Assembly: GCF_051857535.1 (NCBI RefSeq)
Contig: NZ_JBPZGY010000006.1
Coordinates: 199,524 to 263,523, forward strand
Direction: 5' to 3'
DNA: 64,000 bases
Source of the DNA: Roseateles_B sp051857535
Lineage (GTDB): Bacteria; Pseudomonadota; Gammaproteobacteria; Burkholderiales; Burkholderiaceae_C
A program made the position numbers and the translations under genes. A model generated the notes under the pieces. It saw only the letters and a program-made list of their open reading frames with translations, was not told the DNA's origin and made no database searches. Below are positions 32,735 to 41,360 of this stretch, in pieces (positions within the stretch are counted from its first letter, which is position 1; each line of letters begins with the position of its first letter).

Positions 32735-33670
32735 TTATCGCACGATGCTGATGGTCGCCGGCTTGGGCTCGGCGCAGCTCTCGTCTTCGTCGAAGGCGAT
32801 GTCGCCGTTGGCGTCAGGCACGCCAGTGGCCTTGATGGTCTGGAAGGGGTAGAGGTTCCGGTCCATCATGTGCGAGGTCACGATATTGCCCATGGCCGTG
32901 AACATGTTGTCGACGCGGCCCGGGAACTTCCTGTCCCAGTCCTGCAGCATGGCCTTGACCGTGGCGCGCTGCAGGTTCTCCTGGCTGCCGCAGAGGTTGC
33001 AGGGAATGATGGGGAACTGGCGGTGCTCGGCCCAGGTGACCAGGTCGCTCTCGCGCACATAGGCCAGGGGGCGGATCACCACGTTCTGGCCATCGTCGCT
33101 GACCAGCTTGGGCGGCATGCCCTTCATGCGGCTGCCGAAGAACATGTTGAGCATCAGCGTGGTGACGATGTCGTCCCGGTGATGGCCCAGGGCGATCTTG
33201 GTGGCGCCCAGCTCCTTGGCCACGCGGTAGAGGATGCCGCGGCGCAGGCGCGAGCACAGCGAGCAGGTCGTCTTGCCCTCGGGCACCAGCTTCTTGACGA
33301 TGGAGTACGTGTCTTGGGTCTCGATGTGGAAGTCCACGCCGATGCTGCTGAGGTAGGTGGGCAGCACGTCCGCCGGGAAGCCGGGCTGCTTCTGGTCGAG
33401 GTTGACGGCGACGATGTCGAACTTGATCGGCGCGCGCTGCTTCAGGTTGATCAGGATGTCCAGCAGGGCGTAGCTGTCCTTGCCGCCGGACAGGCAGACC
33501 ATGACCTTGTCGCCGTCCTCGATCATGTTGAAGTCGCCGATGGCCTGGCCCACCAGGCGGTGCAGGCGCTTGGAGAGCTTGTTCATCTCGTGGGCGTGCT
33601 TTTTCTCGGCAGCCAGGGTGGCGGCATCAGCGCCGGCCGTGCTGTCGAGTTCCATCGTTTCGTTCGTCAT
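32735..33670 (-). CDS. ttcA: tRNA 2-thiocytidine(32) synthetase
   Basis: 311-residue cytoplasmic PP-loop ATPase that thiolates cytidine 32 of certain tRNAs with an iron-sulfur cluster. The PP-loop SGGKDS is at residues 61-66, and the cluster-ligand pair CSLC at 136-139 is followed by CNLC about ninety residues later. Motif HHRDD and the phrase SRMKGMPPKL are typical of TtcA. It lies 34 bases downstream of the flavoprotein-FolB fusion gene on the same strand, so the two are probably transcribed together, an arrangement in keeping with the ttcA-folB neighbourhood seen in related bacteria. Confidence 0.95.
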   Translation of the reverse strand: MTNETMELDSTAGADAATLAAEKKHAHEMNKLSKRLHRLVGQAIGDFNMIEDGDKVMVCLSGGKDSYALLDILINLKQRAPIKFDIVAVNLDQKQPGFPADVLPTYLSSIGVDFHIETQDTYSIVKKLVPEGKTTCSLCSRLRRGILYRVAKELGATKIALGHHRDDIVTTLMLNMFFGSRMKGMPPKLVSDDGQNVVIRPLAYVRESDLVTWAEHRQFPIIPCNLCGSQENLQRATVKAMLQDWDRKFPGRVDNMFTAMGNIVTSHMMDRNLYPFQTIKATGVPDANGDIAFDEDESCAEPKPATISIVR

Positions 33671-33704
33671 ATCTGCCTCGTCAACTCTCGCGCTGCGCGC
33701 TCAT

Positions 33705-35114
33705 TCACCACTGCCCACATTCGGCGCTGATGGCCACCTGGCAGTCCTCAAAAATCTCAAGCTTGGTCACCTTGATGCGCACGCCCACCACACCTGCCAG
33801 CTTCATCAGCCGCGTGCACAGCTTGCCCAGCAGGGCCTCCAGCAGGTCCGTGTGCTCGGCCGTGCATTCGTCGATGATGATCTGGCGCACGCGGCGGTAG
33901 TCCAGCACGTGGCCGATGTCGGCATCGCGTGAGACGATCATCTGTGCGCCCAGGTTCACCTCAGCATCGACCTGAATGGGCTGGGGCCCCTCGCGTTCGA
34001 AGTCCAGCACGCCCAGGTTGGCGCCGAAGCGCAGGCCTTGCAGGTGGATGATCTGGCGGTTGTTGCGGCGCAGGGCCAGCGTGGGCTGACCTTCCTTCAG
34101 CGGACGCAGAAAGCTCTCGGCGGCCTTGGCGGCCACCACGCCGTCACCCAGGGCGGTCTGTACGCAGGGATGCTGGCGGCCGCTGGCGTCACCGGCGATG
34201 AAGAGGCCCAGGGACGCGAAGCGGGGCTCGTCGCGGAAGGGATGCGAGGGCGCGGTGATGCCGGCCCGCTGCAGGGCGTCGCCGATGAGCAGCCAGGCCG
34301 AGGGCTCGGCCTCGTAGCCCAGCAGCGCGGCCACCTGGTCGAAGCGCTCCTCGCCATGCTCGCGCGAGCACACGGTGACGCCGTCGGCATCCGGCTGCAG
34401 CCCGGTGGGCATGGCGCAGCGCGGGCGCTGCACGATGCAAGGCTGGGCCTGGATGCGGTCCACCAGCATCTGCTGGGCCCGCCAGTCTGAGCGTGACCAC
34501 AGCGTTACCTGATGGCCGCGTGCCTGCAGGTAGAGGGCGTTCTCGGCCGCGTTGTCTCCGCCGCCCAGCAGCAGGATGTGGCCTGGCGGGAGCGTGTCGC
34601 GGCGGGCGGTCAGGTCTACGGCATCGAGAACGCGCTCGTGCGGCCGGCCCGGCGGGAAGAAGAGCTCGGGGCGCAGGGGGCGCAGTCCTGTCGCGAGGAT
34701 CAGGGTCCGGGCGCTGAGGCCGCTGCCATCGCTGAGCTGCAGGCGCCAGCCTTCGCCGGCTTGCCAGTCGGCATGGTGCAGGCTGCAGTCAAGCAGGACC
34801 TCGATGCCGGCCTGCTGCTCGACCTGCCGTGCGTACTGCTGCCCCAGCGTGGCGAGATCCTGACCCGGGCTGCCCAGCACCCAGTCCTGCGCGAACTGCA
34901 GGCCCTGGAGCGAGGCGCAGAGCCGGCCCTGGCGCTCGACCAGGGTCACGCGCAGGCCCAGTTGCGCCAGCCAGGACGCCGCCGAGCAGCCTGCCGGGCC
35001 ACCGCCGAGGATGGCGATGTCGGCATCCAGGCGACGATCGCCGGATGCGGTGGCGCAGGGGCTGACGGAAGTGCTGACGGAAGTGCTGACGGAAGTGCTG
35101 AGGGGAGTGCTCAT
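33705..35114 (-). CDS. Fusion of FAD-dependent oxidoreductase and dihydroneopterin aldolase (FolB)
   Basis: 469 residues in one frame. Residues about 30-335 are a pyridine-nucleotide-disulfide-type flavoprotein: FAD motif LGGGPAGCSAASWLA at 36-50, second dinucleotide motif LLLGGGDNAAENAL, and FAD C-terminal motif LFIAGDASGR. The CxxC redox pair of thioredoxin reductase is missing. Residues 353-469 form a full FolB domain: LGVLDFERE holds the substrate-binding Glu, HVLDYRRV the Tyr, and VRIKVTKL the catalytic Lys. FolB converts dihydroneopterin to hydroxymethyl-dihydropterin and glycolaldehyde in folate synthesis. The N-terminus is a Ser/Thr/Val-rich repeat tail. A sequencing frameshift merging two genes is possible but unlikely since the linker (RPLKEGQPTLALRRNNRQ) is continuous. 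Confidence 0.85.
   Translation of the reverse strand: MSTPLSTSVSTSVSTSVSPCATASGDRRLDADIAILGGGPAGCSAASWLAQLGLRVTLVERQGRLCASLQGLQFAQDWVLGSPGQDLATLGQQYARQVEQQAGIEVLLDCSLHHADWQAGEGWRLQLSDGSGLSARTLILATGLRPLRPELFFPPGRPHERVLDAVDLTARRDTLPPGHILLLGGGDNAAENALYLQARGHQVTLWSRSDWRAQQMLVDRIQAQPCIVQRPRCAMPTGLQPDADGVTVCSREHGEERFDQVAALLGYEAEPSAWLLIGDALQRAGITAPSHPFRDEPRFASLGLFIAGDASGRQHPCVQTALGDGVVAAKAAESFLRPLKEGQPTLALRRNNRQIIHLQGLRFGANLGVLDFEREGPQPIQVDAEVNLGAQMIVSRDADIGHVLDYRRVRQIIIDECTAEHTDLLEALLGKLCTRLMKLAGVVGVRIKVTKLEIFEDCQVAISAECGQW
35061..35108. repeat. Four 12-bp tandem repeats at the start of the fusion gene
   Basis: Units of GCTGACGGAAGT on the plus strand at 35061, 35073 and 35085, with a diverged fourth unit (GCTGAGGGGAGT) at 35097. 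On the coding strand they encode repeated Thr-Ser-Val-Ser. Being a multiple of three, copy changes would not shift the frame. Confidence 0.9.
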
Positions 35115-35226
35115 GATGGGCAGCGGGCGCGGCCAAGGCGCCTGCCTTGGCTTCGGCCGAACCCGCGATTATCGCTGCCCCGCCCATTTTTTGAGCAGAG
35201 GCCTTTGATCGCAGGGGCCTAGAACG

Positions 35227-35841
35227 TCACGCTGGCAGCGCCTGGCGCCGCCAGCGCCGGGCCAGACGCCAGCCCAGCAGGGCGGCCAGCAGCAGGCCGT
35301 AGATCGCCGGCTCGGCGAAGTTGTGCTTGCCCGCGCGCATCCAGACGAAGTGCAGCAGGGCCAGCAGGGCCAGGCCGTAGACCAGACGGTGCAGGCCTTG
35401 CCAGCGGGCCGCACCCAGGGCCTTGATGGCACGGTTGAAGCTCGTGGCGGCCAGGGGCAGCAGGCCCAGCCAGGTCAGGAAGCCCACCAGAATGAAAGGC
35501 CTCTTGGCGATGTCATGGGCGATGTCCCCCAGGTCCAGGCCCATGTCCAGCCAGCCATAGGCCAGCAGGTGCAGGCTGGCGTAGAAGGCGGTGAACAGGC
35601 CCAGCATGCGCCGGAAGCGGGCCAGGGCCGGCAGGCCCAGGGCCTCGCGCAGGGGCGTGATCGCCAGTGTCAGCCACAGCAGGCGCAGGCTCCAGTCGCC
35701 CAGGCCGCGGATCATGGCCTCCGCCGGGTTGGCGCCCAGGCGGTCCTGGACGGCAGCCAGCAGCAGCCAGGCCACCGGGCCCAGCCCGGCGAGGAAGAGC
35801 AGGGGCTTGGCGGCGGGGTGCAGCAGGAAGTGTCGTCGCAC
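35227..35841 (-). CDS. msrQ: Heme-binding membrane subunit of the MsrPQ methionine sulfoxide reductase
   Basis: 204-residue inner-membrane cytochrome-b-like protein of the YedZ/MsrQ family. Five to six membrane segments; heme-ligand histidines are expected in FYASLHLLAYGWLD and in QGLHRLVYG, and a further one in LLHFVWMRAGKHN. It passes electrons from the quinone pool or flavin reductase to MsrP. The start MRRHFLLHPAAKPLLFLAG is usual. It follows msrP by 9 bases on the same strand, forming the standard operon. Confidence 0.93.
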   Translation of the reverse strand: MRRHFLLHPAAKPLLFLAGLGPVAWLLLAAVQDRLGANPAEAMIRGLGDWSLRLLWLTLAITPLREALGLPALARFRRMLGLFTAFYASLHLLAYGWLDMGLDLGDIAHDIAKRPFILVGFLTWLGLLPLAATSFNRAIKALGAARWQGLHRLVYGLALLALLHFVWMRAGKHNFAEPAIYGLLLAALLGWRLARRWRRQALPA

Positions 35842-35850
35842 GGCGGCCGC

Positions 35851-36834
35851 TCAGAAGAACTTGCGCAGGTCCATGCCGCTGTAGAGCGAGGCCACCTGAT
35901 CTCCGTAGCCATTGAACATCAGCGTGGGGCGCTTCTTGCTGAACCAGCCGTCCTCGCCGATGCGCCGCTCGCTGGCCTGGCTCCAGCGGGGATGGTCGAC
36001 CTGCGGGTTGACGTTGGAGAAGAAGCCATATTCCTGCTGCGCTGCCTTGGTCCAGGAGCTGACAGGCTGCTTCTCGACGAAGCGAATGCGCACCAGGGAC
36101 TTGGCGGATTTGAAGCCGTACTTCCAGGGCACGACAAGCCGGACGGGCGCGCCGTTCTGCCTGGGCAGCAGCTCGCCGTACATGCCGAAGCTCAGCAGGG
36201 TCAGCGGATGCATGGCCTCGTCGAGGCGCAGGCCTTCGACATAGGGCCAGTCCAGCACGCCGGAGCGCAGGCCCGGCATCTGCGACTTGTCGGCAAGGCT
36301 CACGAACTCGACGTACCTGGCCTTGGACGTGGGTTCCAGCTTGCGGATCAGGTCCCCCAGCGAATAGCCGATCCAGGGAATCACCATGCTCCAGCCCTCG
36401 ACGCAGCGCAGTCGGTAGAGGCGCTCCTCCATGGGGGCGAAGCGCATCAGGTCCTCGATGTCGTAGAGGCCGGCCTTGCCCACCTCGCCCTCGATGCTGA
36501 CGGTCCAGGGCCGGGTCTTGAGCGTGTGCGCCAACTGGGCGGGCTCGGCCTTGTCGGTGCCGAACTCGTAGAAGTTGTTGTAGCGGGTGGCGTCCTCGTA
36601 GCGGGTGGGCTTGTCCATCACCTGCGCACCGGGCAGTCTGCTCTTCACGGCGGCCAGCCGTGCCTTGTCGGCGGACTGGGCCAGGGCTTCGCGGGAGGCC
36701 CAACTGGCCAGGGCCGCGCCGGCCACGCCGGAGGCCATCAGGCGCAGCCACTCGCGCCGGCCCTCGTAAAGGGCCTGGGGCGTGACTTCGGAGAGCAGCG
36801 AGCGGCCATGGCCGCGGTCGGGGAGGAAATGCAT
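35851..36834 (-). CDS. msrP: Protein-methionine-sulfoxide reductase catalytic subunit
   Basis: 327-residue periplasmic molybdopterin enzyme that repairs oxidised methionines in envelope proteins. The twin-arginine signal is RREWLRLMASGVAGA at 26-40. The molybdenum ligand Cys144 is within YRLRCVEGW, as in sulfite-oxidase-fold enzymes. The conserved start TPQALYEGRREWLRL fits MsrP, and so do WPYVEGLRLDEAMHPL and YGFKSAKSLVRI. The gene precedes msrQ in transcription. A 7-bp-arm inverted repeat lies 23 bases upstream of the ATG. Confidence 0.95.
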   Translation of the reverse strand: MHFLPDRGHGRSLLSEVTPQALYEGRREWLRLMASGVAGAALASWASREALAQSADKARLAAVKSRLPGAQVMDKPTRYEDATRYNNFYEFGTDKAEPAQLAHTLKTRPWTVSIEGEVGKAGLYDIEDLMRFAPMEERLYRLRCVEGWSMVIPWIGYSLGDLIRKLEPTSKARYVEFVSLADKSQMPGLRSGVLDWPYVEGLRLDEAMHPLTLLSFGMYGELLPRQNGAPVRLVVPWKYGFKSAKSLVRIRFVEKQPVSSWTKAAQQEYGFFSNVNPQVDHPRWSQASERRIGEDGWFSKKRPTLMFNGYGDQVASLYSGMDLRKFF

Positions 36835-36856
36835 GGCAGCGCGTCCTGTTGAATCG

Positions 36857-36877
36857 GTGACGAGGATTCGTCGTCAC
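36857..36877. promoter_or_regulatory. Inverted repeat upstream of msrPQ, possible operator
   Basis: GTGACGA (36857-36863) and TCGTCAC (36871-36877) are perfect complements separated by seven bases. They lie 23 bases ahead of the msrP start, where an operator or a leader hairpin could act. The regulator is unknown; the sequence does not resemble the E. coli HprR site. Confidence 0.4.
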
Positions 36878-36938
36878 ACGAGCGAAAAGCTTACGCTGCG
36901 CCGCAATGCCCGCGTGCGGACTCGGCTTTGCCCTGCAC

Positions 36939-37733
36939 TCAGTGCCTGCTGGCGCTCTCCTGCCAATGAGCCGGGCAGGCCACGCCGCGCAGCAGTCTCT
37001 GGTACTCGCCACTGGCCTGCAACTGCTTCAGGCCACGGTTGAAGTCTTCCAGCAGCTGGGCACTGCGGGCCTTGCCCTTGGGGAAGATCACATGGGTGGT
37101 GAAGCTGTCCGTGAGCAAGCGCGGGTGGTAGTCGATCTGCCGCGCTTCCTCCGTGCTGAAATGGCTCAGCAACAGGTAGCAGGCCGTGCCGCGCTCCATG
37201 GGCAGGGCATCCAGGCGGCCCAGCAAGAGCTTGCGCAGTCCAGCGAGGTCGTCCGGCGTGCCGTCGGTCTTGAGTTCACCCTTGCGGACCAGGCGCCAGA
37301 ACTCCGGCGTGTAGGTGTAGCCCTTGATCACGCCCAGGGTGTAGGGCTCGAGATCCGTGAGCGAGCGCCAGGTCAGTGGCTTGTCTCTGCGATGAACGAA
37401 GACCCACTGCTCGCTCATCACATTGTTGCTGAGCAGGAAATCGCGACGCCGCTCCTCGTTGGCACCCCAATAGGCCGAGGCATCCCAGAGCCCGGCCCGC
37501 GTCTCGTTCTGGGCGCGCTGCCAGGGCATGAACTGGTAGCGCACCTCGTGCCCGGCCAGGGCAAAGGCCCGGCGCACGATCTGCAGCGCCGTACCGGAGT
37601 CGGGGGCGTCTGCCGTGGCATAGGGTGGAAGCTCCCCGGTGGCGATGCGCACGGTGTCCGCAGGAACCGCCGAAGTGGCCAGGGCGGACGCCAGGCCCGA
37701 GAGGATCCGCAGAGGCCTGCTGCGCCGGCTCAC
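36939..37733 (-). CDS. Periplasmic solute-binding protein, family 3 type, without cognate permease
   Basis: 264 residues from the GTG at 37733, which overlaps the stop of ccsB as GTGA. Signal peptide: SRRSRPLRILSGLASALATSAVPA. The mature part (TVRIATGELPPYATADAPDSG) opens as usual for family 3 (glutamine/arginine-type) domains, followed by ALQIVRRAFALAGHEV and LLSNNVMSEQWVFVHRR. There are no permease or ATPase genes nearby. Such lone proteins in beta-proteobacteria sometimes sense ligands for signalling or work with distant importers. The frame is open to 37820, but that is inside ccsB. Confidence 0.8.
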   Translation of the reverse strand: MSRRSRPLRILSGLASALATSAVPADTVRIATGELPPYATADAPDSGTALQIVRRAFALAGHEVRYQFMPWQRAQNETRAGLWDASAYWGANEERRRDFLLSNNVMSEQWVFVHRRDKPLTWRSLTDLEPYTLGVIKGYTYTPEFWRLVRKGELKTDGTPDDLAGLRKLLLGRLDALPMERGTACYLLLSHFSTEEARQIDYHPRLLTDSFTTHVIFPKGKARSAQLLEDFNRGLKQLQASGEYQRLLRGVACPAHWQESASRH

Positions 37734-39079
37734 AGGGTGCCGTAGGAGTGCAGTCCACTCAGGAACATATTGACCCCCAGGAAGGCGAAGGTCGTGACAA
37801 GCAGGCCGCCCAGGGCCCACCAGGCAGAGACGGCTCCACGCAAGCCCTTCATCAGGCGCATGTGCAGCCAGGCGGCGTAGTTGAGCCAGACGATCAGGGC
37901 CCAGGTCTCCTTGGGGTCCCAGCTCCAGTAGCCTCCCCAGGCCTCGGCGGCCCAGAAGGCGCCCAGGATGGTGGCGATGGTGAAGAAGGCAAAGCCCAGG
38001 GCGATGGCCTTGTACATCAGGTCATCCAGCGTCTGCAGCGGTGGCAGGCGGGCGGTCAGGGGCTCTCGCAGCAGCACACAGACCACGAGGAAGGCCAGCA
38101 CGCCGCCCATCTTGCGGATCCAGCCGTCCAGCCCGGCCAGGGTCTCGGGCTGCAGCTCCATGCTGACGCGGGCCAGCACCAGCAGGCCCACCAGCACAGC
38201 GGGCATGGCGATCAGGCCGATCTGCAGGGCCCGCGGTGTGGCCGTCTTGAGCAGGTAGGCCAGGGCCACCATGGCAGCCAGCGCGAAAGTGCCGTAGCCG
38301 ACGAAATTGGCCGGCACGTGGATCTTCATCCACCAGCTCTGCAGGGCCGGCACCAGGGGCTGGATCTCATGGGCCTCGCGGGCCACGGTGTACCAGAGCA
38401 GGAAGCTCACGGCCAGGCTCACCACCAGCATCACGTAGGCCCCCAGCGCGCGGGTGAGCAAGCGGTCCTCGTAGTAGAGGTAGAACAAAGCCGTCATCCA
38501 GGCAAAGAGGACGAAGACTTCATAGAGGTTGCTGACCGGGATGTGGCCGATGTCGGGCCCGATCTGGTGGCTTTCGAACCAGCGCACCATGGTGCCCAGC
38601 AGGGCCATGAAGACACCGCCCCAGGCCAGCTTGGAGCCGATCAGCTCGGCCGTGCCGCTGCCCCGGCGGAAGAAGCCCAGCCAGTAGAACAGCGTGCTGA
38701 GGAAGAAGAGCAGGCTCATCCACAGGATGGCGCTCTGGCTCGCCAGCATGTACTTGAGCAGGAACACCTGGTCCACGGCGCTCAGGTCGACACCAAAATC
38801 GTCGAGCTTGCGCTGGTAGAGGCCGATGGCCAGCAGGCTGAATCCGCCCACCAGCACGCTGAGCAGGCGCAGGGGGCGCCAGAACCAGCCCAGCAGCACC
38901 AGGGCAGGCACTGCGAAGGCCAGGATGCCCTTCTCGTAGCCGTCCATGGAGGCGCCGTAGCGGCTGAAGGCAAAGCCGCCACCCAGCATGATGAGGGCGG
39001 CAAAGGCCCAGTCCAGAGGCGAGCGCTGCGCCAGCCAGCCGCGGCGACCGACGATGAGAGGAGCGGTGGTGGTGTTCAT
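37730..39079 (-). CDS. ccsB: Cytochrome c maturation protein CcsB (ResC/CcsA type, WWD heme handler)
   Basis: 449-residue membrane protein of system II cytochrome c biogenesis. The heme-handling WWD motif is WGGYWSWDPKETWAL near residue 375, with multiple membrane spans before and after. Together with the ResB homologue encoded just upstream it brings heme across the membrane and attaches it to CxxCH motifs of apocytochromes. It starts at 39079 with four bases of overlap with resB, marking translational coupling. The ORF could be read from 39214 but that lies inside resB. Confidence 0.93.
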   Translation of the reverse strand: MNTTTAPLIVGRRGWLAQRSPLDWAFAALIMLGGGFAFSRYGASMDGYEKGILAFAVPALVLLGWFWRPLRLLSVLVGGFSLLAIGLYQRKLDDFGVDLSAVDQVFLLKYMLASQSAILWMSLLFFLSTLFYWLGFFRRGSGTAELIGSKLAWGGVFMALLGTMVRWFESHQIGPDIGHIPVSNLYEVFVLFAWMTALFYLYYEDRLLTRALGAYVMLVVSLAVSFLLWYTVAREAHEIQPLVPALQSWWMKIHVPANFVGYGTFALAAMVALAYLLKTATPRALQIGLIAMPAVLVGLLVLARVSMELQPETLAGLDGWIRKMGGVLAFLVVCVLLREPLTARLPPLQTLDDLMYKAIALGFAFFTIATILGAFWAAEAWGGYWSWDPKETWALIVWLNYAAWLHMRLMKGLRGAVSAWWALGGLLVTTFAFLGVNMFLSGLHSYGTL

Positions 39080-41241
39080 GCGGTGTCCTTCAGCAGCTCG
39101 GACTTGAGGCGATCGAATTCCGTGGCGGTGTCCGGCGACTCGCGCGTGGACGACAGGGCCATGCGCACGCGGGTCTGCTCGCCCTGGCCGGGCGCGGCCT
39201 CGAGCCAGATCCACAGGCGGCGCTCCTTGATGTAGAGCATGGCAAAGACGCCGATGATCAGCAGGATCGCCCCCAGGTAGACCAGGGTCTTGCCCGGCGC
39301 GCGGGCGACCTGGAAGCCGCTGGCCTGCACCAGCTCGAAGTCCTCCAGCTGCAGCAGCACCGGAGCCGGGTAGAAGACGGCATCCGACAGCGACAGCACG
39401 GCCTGTGTCATGAAGGCCTGAGTGGCGGTGTCATTGACGGGCGGCGGCAGCTGGGCCTGCTCACGGCTGATCTTGTGCAGCTCGTAGAGGCTGCCGTTGA
39501 GAATGCGCAACAGCACCTCGGACACGCGCGAGCGCTCGGCCTCGGGCACCTCGCGGTCCACGAACTGCGAGAGCGCCATCAAGCCGCCCCAGCCGTTGGC
39601 GGGCTTCTTGTCTTCGGGGCGCACCATCTCGGCGCCGGCGAAGAGGCCCAGGGCACGGCGTGCGGTCGCGGTCAGCTGGGGCAGCATCTGGGGCTTGTCG
39701 GTGGGCGTGGCGGCCTCGGCATAGGCCTTGGCAGCGCGATCGCGCAACTCGGGCTTCTGCAGGGCCTGGCGCAGGCGCAGCCAGCTGTCCAGGGTGCCGT
39801 TCTCGTCGGCGGGGGCGCGCAGGTAGCGGAAGCCTTCGTTGACGGACTCGCGCATGCCCAGCAGGAAGACGCGCTGGCCGTCCAGCAGTACGGGGGCCAT
39901 GTAGTTGTTGAACTCGCGGCGCTGGCCGCTGGCGTCCACCAGCTTGTAGCTGAAGGAGGGGCCGATGTTCTGCAGGGACTTCTCGGTCCGGGTCTTGGCC
40001 CCGCTGCCCAGGTGGCCTTGCAGCGAGTCGACCAGGTCGACCTTGCGCACGTCCGCCCCGCTCTCGGCGTTGGGGGCTCCGGCATTGCCGCCCATGTTCT
40101 CGACGTTGATCACCCGCAGGCCGCTGAACTCGATGCCCAGGCGCTGCTCACCTTGTTGCAGCTCGGTGTTGCTGCCCACGCGGCCCTGCAGCGCGAAAGG
40201 CTCGCTGCCGTTGAGCGGCACGGCGCGCAGCTTCAGCAGGGAGCCGCCGTCGCTGAAATCGCTCTGGTAGATGGCGACGCCGTCGTGGATCAGGGGCTCG
40301 TTGACCTTGATGGTGGCTGCGGTGGTCTTGCCGTCACGGTCGTGGATCAGCACATCGCTCGCGAAGAGCTTGGGCATGCCGGTGTTGTAGTACTCGACCT
40401 TGAACTTCTTGAGCTCCACATCGAAGGGCAGGGGCTGCAGCAGCACGCCGTCGGTCATGCTCAGCACGGCCGTGCCGTTGCGCGAGCCCTCGGTGACGGT
40501 GAGCGTGCCGCGGAAGCTGGGGTTGCGGTCGGAGAGGCGGTGCTCGGCCGGCACCTCGCTGATGAAGCCGCCGCCTTGGTAGACGCTCTTGCCCTGGGCC
40601 CACATGAGGGCCTTGACCAGCAGATCGCCGTCGAAGAGGCCACCCAGGCAGATCAGCACGATGGCAGAGTGTGCGGCCAGGTACCCGATCTTGTTGGCTG
40701 CGCCCTTGCGTGCCGCGACCATGATGCCGGTGGTGCGCACCTGGGCTCGGGCCTTCCAGCCGCCTTCGTCCAGCCATTGCGAGACCTGCTGCAGCGAGGC
40801 TTCCAGCGGCAGCGGCAACTGCCCCAGCGCTTTGTGCTTGTGCGCCTGCAGGGATTGCTCGCGGACCTGCTCCTTGTAGCTTTTGAGGTCCGTCAGGATC
40901 TTGGGCGTGTTGCGCGCGATGCACAGGGTGGTCGAGACCACCAGGAAGCCCAGGATCAGCAGGAACCACCAAGCGCTGTAGACCGTGTAGAGGTCCACCT
41001 TGCCGAAGACCTCGGACCAGAAGGGGCCGAACTGGTTGACGTAGTTGTTGAGCGGTTCACGCTGCCGCACCACCGTGCCGATCACCGAGGCGATGCAGAT
41101 CACCGTCAGCAGCGCGATGGCGAAGCGCATCGAGGACAGCAGCTCGATGAATTCGCGGCCGGCGCCTGGACCCTGTGGGCGTGCCGGCGGCGAGGCCTCG
41201 GGGGTGGTGGGGCTGAAGGATTCGCTGAAAGAGTCGCTCAT
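39076..41241 (-). CDS. resB: Cytochrome c biogenesis protein ResB
   Basis: 721-residue membrane protein, partner of CcsB in heme attachment. Three membrane segments lie in the first 240 residues (ALLTVICIASVIGTVV, WWFLLILGFLVVSTTLCI, AHSAIVLICLGGLF), then a long periplasmic domain, then a last membrane segment near residue 650 (LGAILLIIGVFAMLYI). RFAIALLTVICIASVIGTV and QREPLNNYVNQFGPFW are family landmarks. The ATG at 41241 is preferred over 41322, which would add a non-conserved lead. The gene is first in the block resB-ccsB-binding protein. Confidence 0.93.
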   Translation of the reverse strand: MSDSFSESFSPTTPEASPPARPQGPGAGREFIELLSSMRFAIALLTVICIASVIGTVVRQREPLNNYVNQFGPFWSEVFGKVDLYTVYSAWWFLLILGFLVVSTTLCIARNTPKILTDLKSYKEQVREQSLQAHKHKALGQLPLPLEASLQQVSQWLDEGGWKARAQVRTTGIMVAARKGAANKIGYLAAHSAIVLICLGGLFDGDLLVKALMWAQGKSVYQGGGFISEVPAEHRLSDRNPSFRGTLTVTEGSRNGTAVLSMTDGVLLQPLPFDVELKKFKVEYYNTGMPKLFASDVLIHDRDGKTTAATIKVNEPLIHDGVAIYQSDFSDGGSLLKLRAVPLNGSEPFALQGRVGSNTELQQGEQRLGIEFSGLRVINVENMGGNAGAPNAESGADVRKVDLVDSLQGHLGSGAKTRTEKSLQNIGPSFSYKLVDASGQRREFNNYMAPVLLDGQRVFLLGMRESVNEGFRYLRAPADENGTLDSWLRLRQALQKPELRDRAAKAYAEAATPTDKPQMLPQLTATARRALGLFAGAEMVRPEDKKPANGWGGLMALSQFVDREVPEAERSRVSEVLLRILNGSLYELHKISREQAQLPPPVNDTATQAFMTQAVLSLSDAVFYPAPVLLQLEDFELVQASGFQVARAPGKTLVYLGAILLIIGVFAMLYIKERRLWIWLEAAPGQGEQTRVRMALSSTRESPDTATEFDRLKSELLKDTA

Positions 41242-41286
41242 GGGCCGGATTGTCGTCGCAGGCGCTGGCAAAGACGGGGACCCAGA

Positions 41287-41313
41287 AAAAAGGCCGGCGC
41301 CAAAGCGCCGGCC
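41287..41313 (-). terminator. Intrinsic terminator of the cytochrome c gene
   Basis: Stem GGCCGGCGC / GCGCCGGCC with loop CAAA; on the minus strand it is followed by a run of T (AAAAAA at 41285-41291 on the plus strand). It lies about 45 bases after the cytochrome stop and before resB. Confidence 0.88.
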
Positions 41314-41360
41314 TCTTGCCATGGATCAATTCGGGCGCTACGGCCCGGGCCGGCTGCGGA

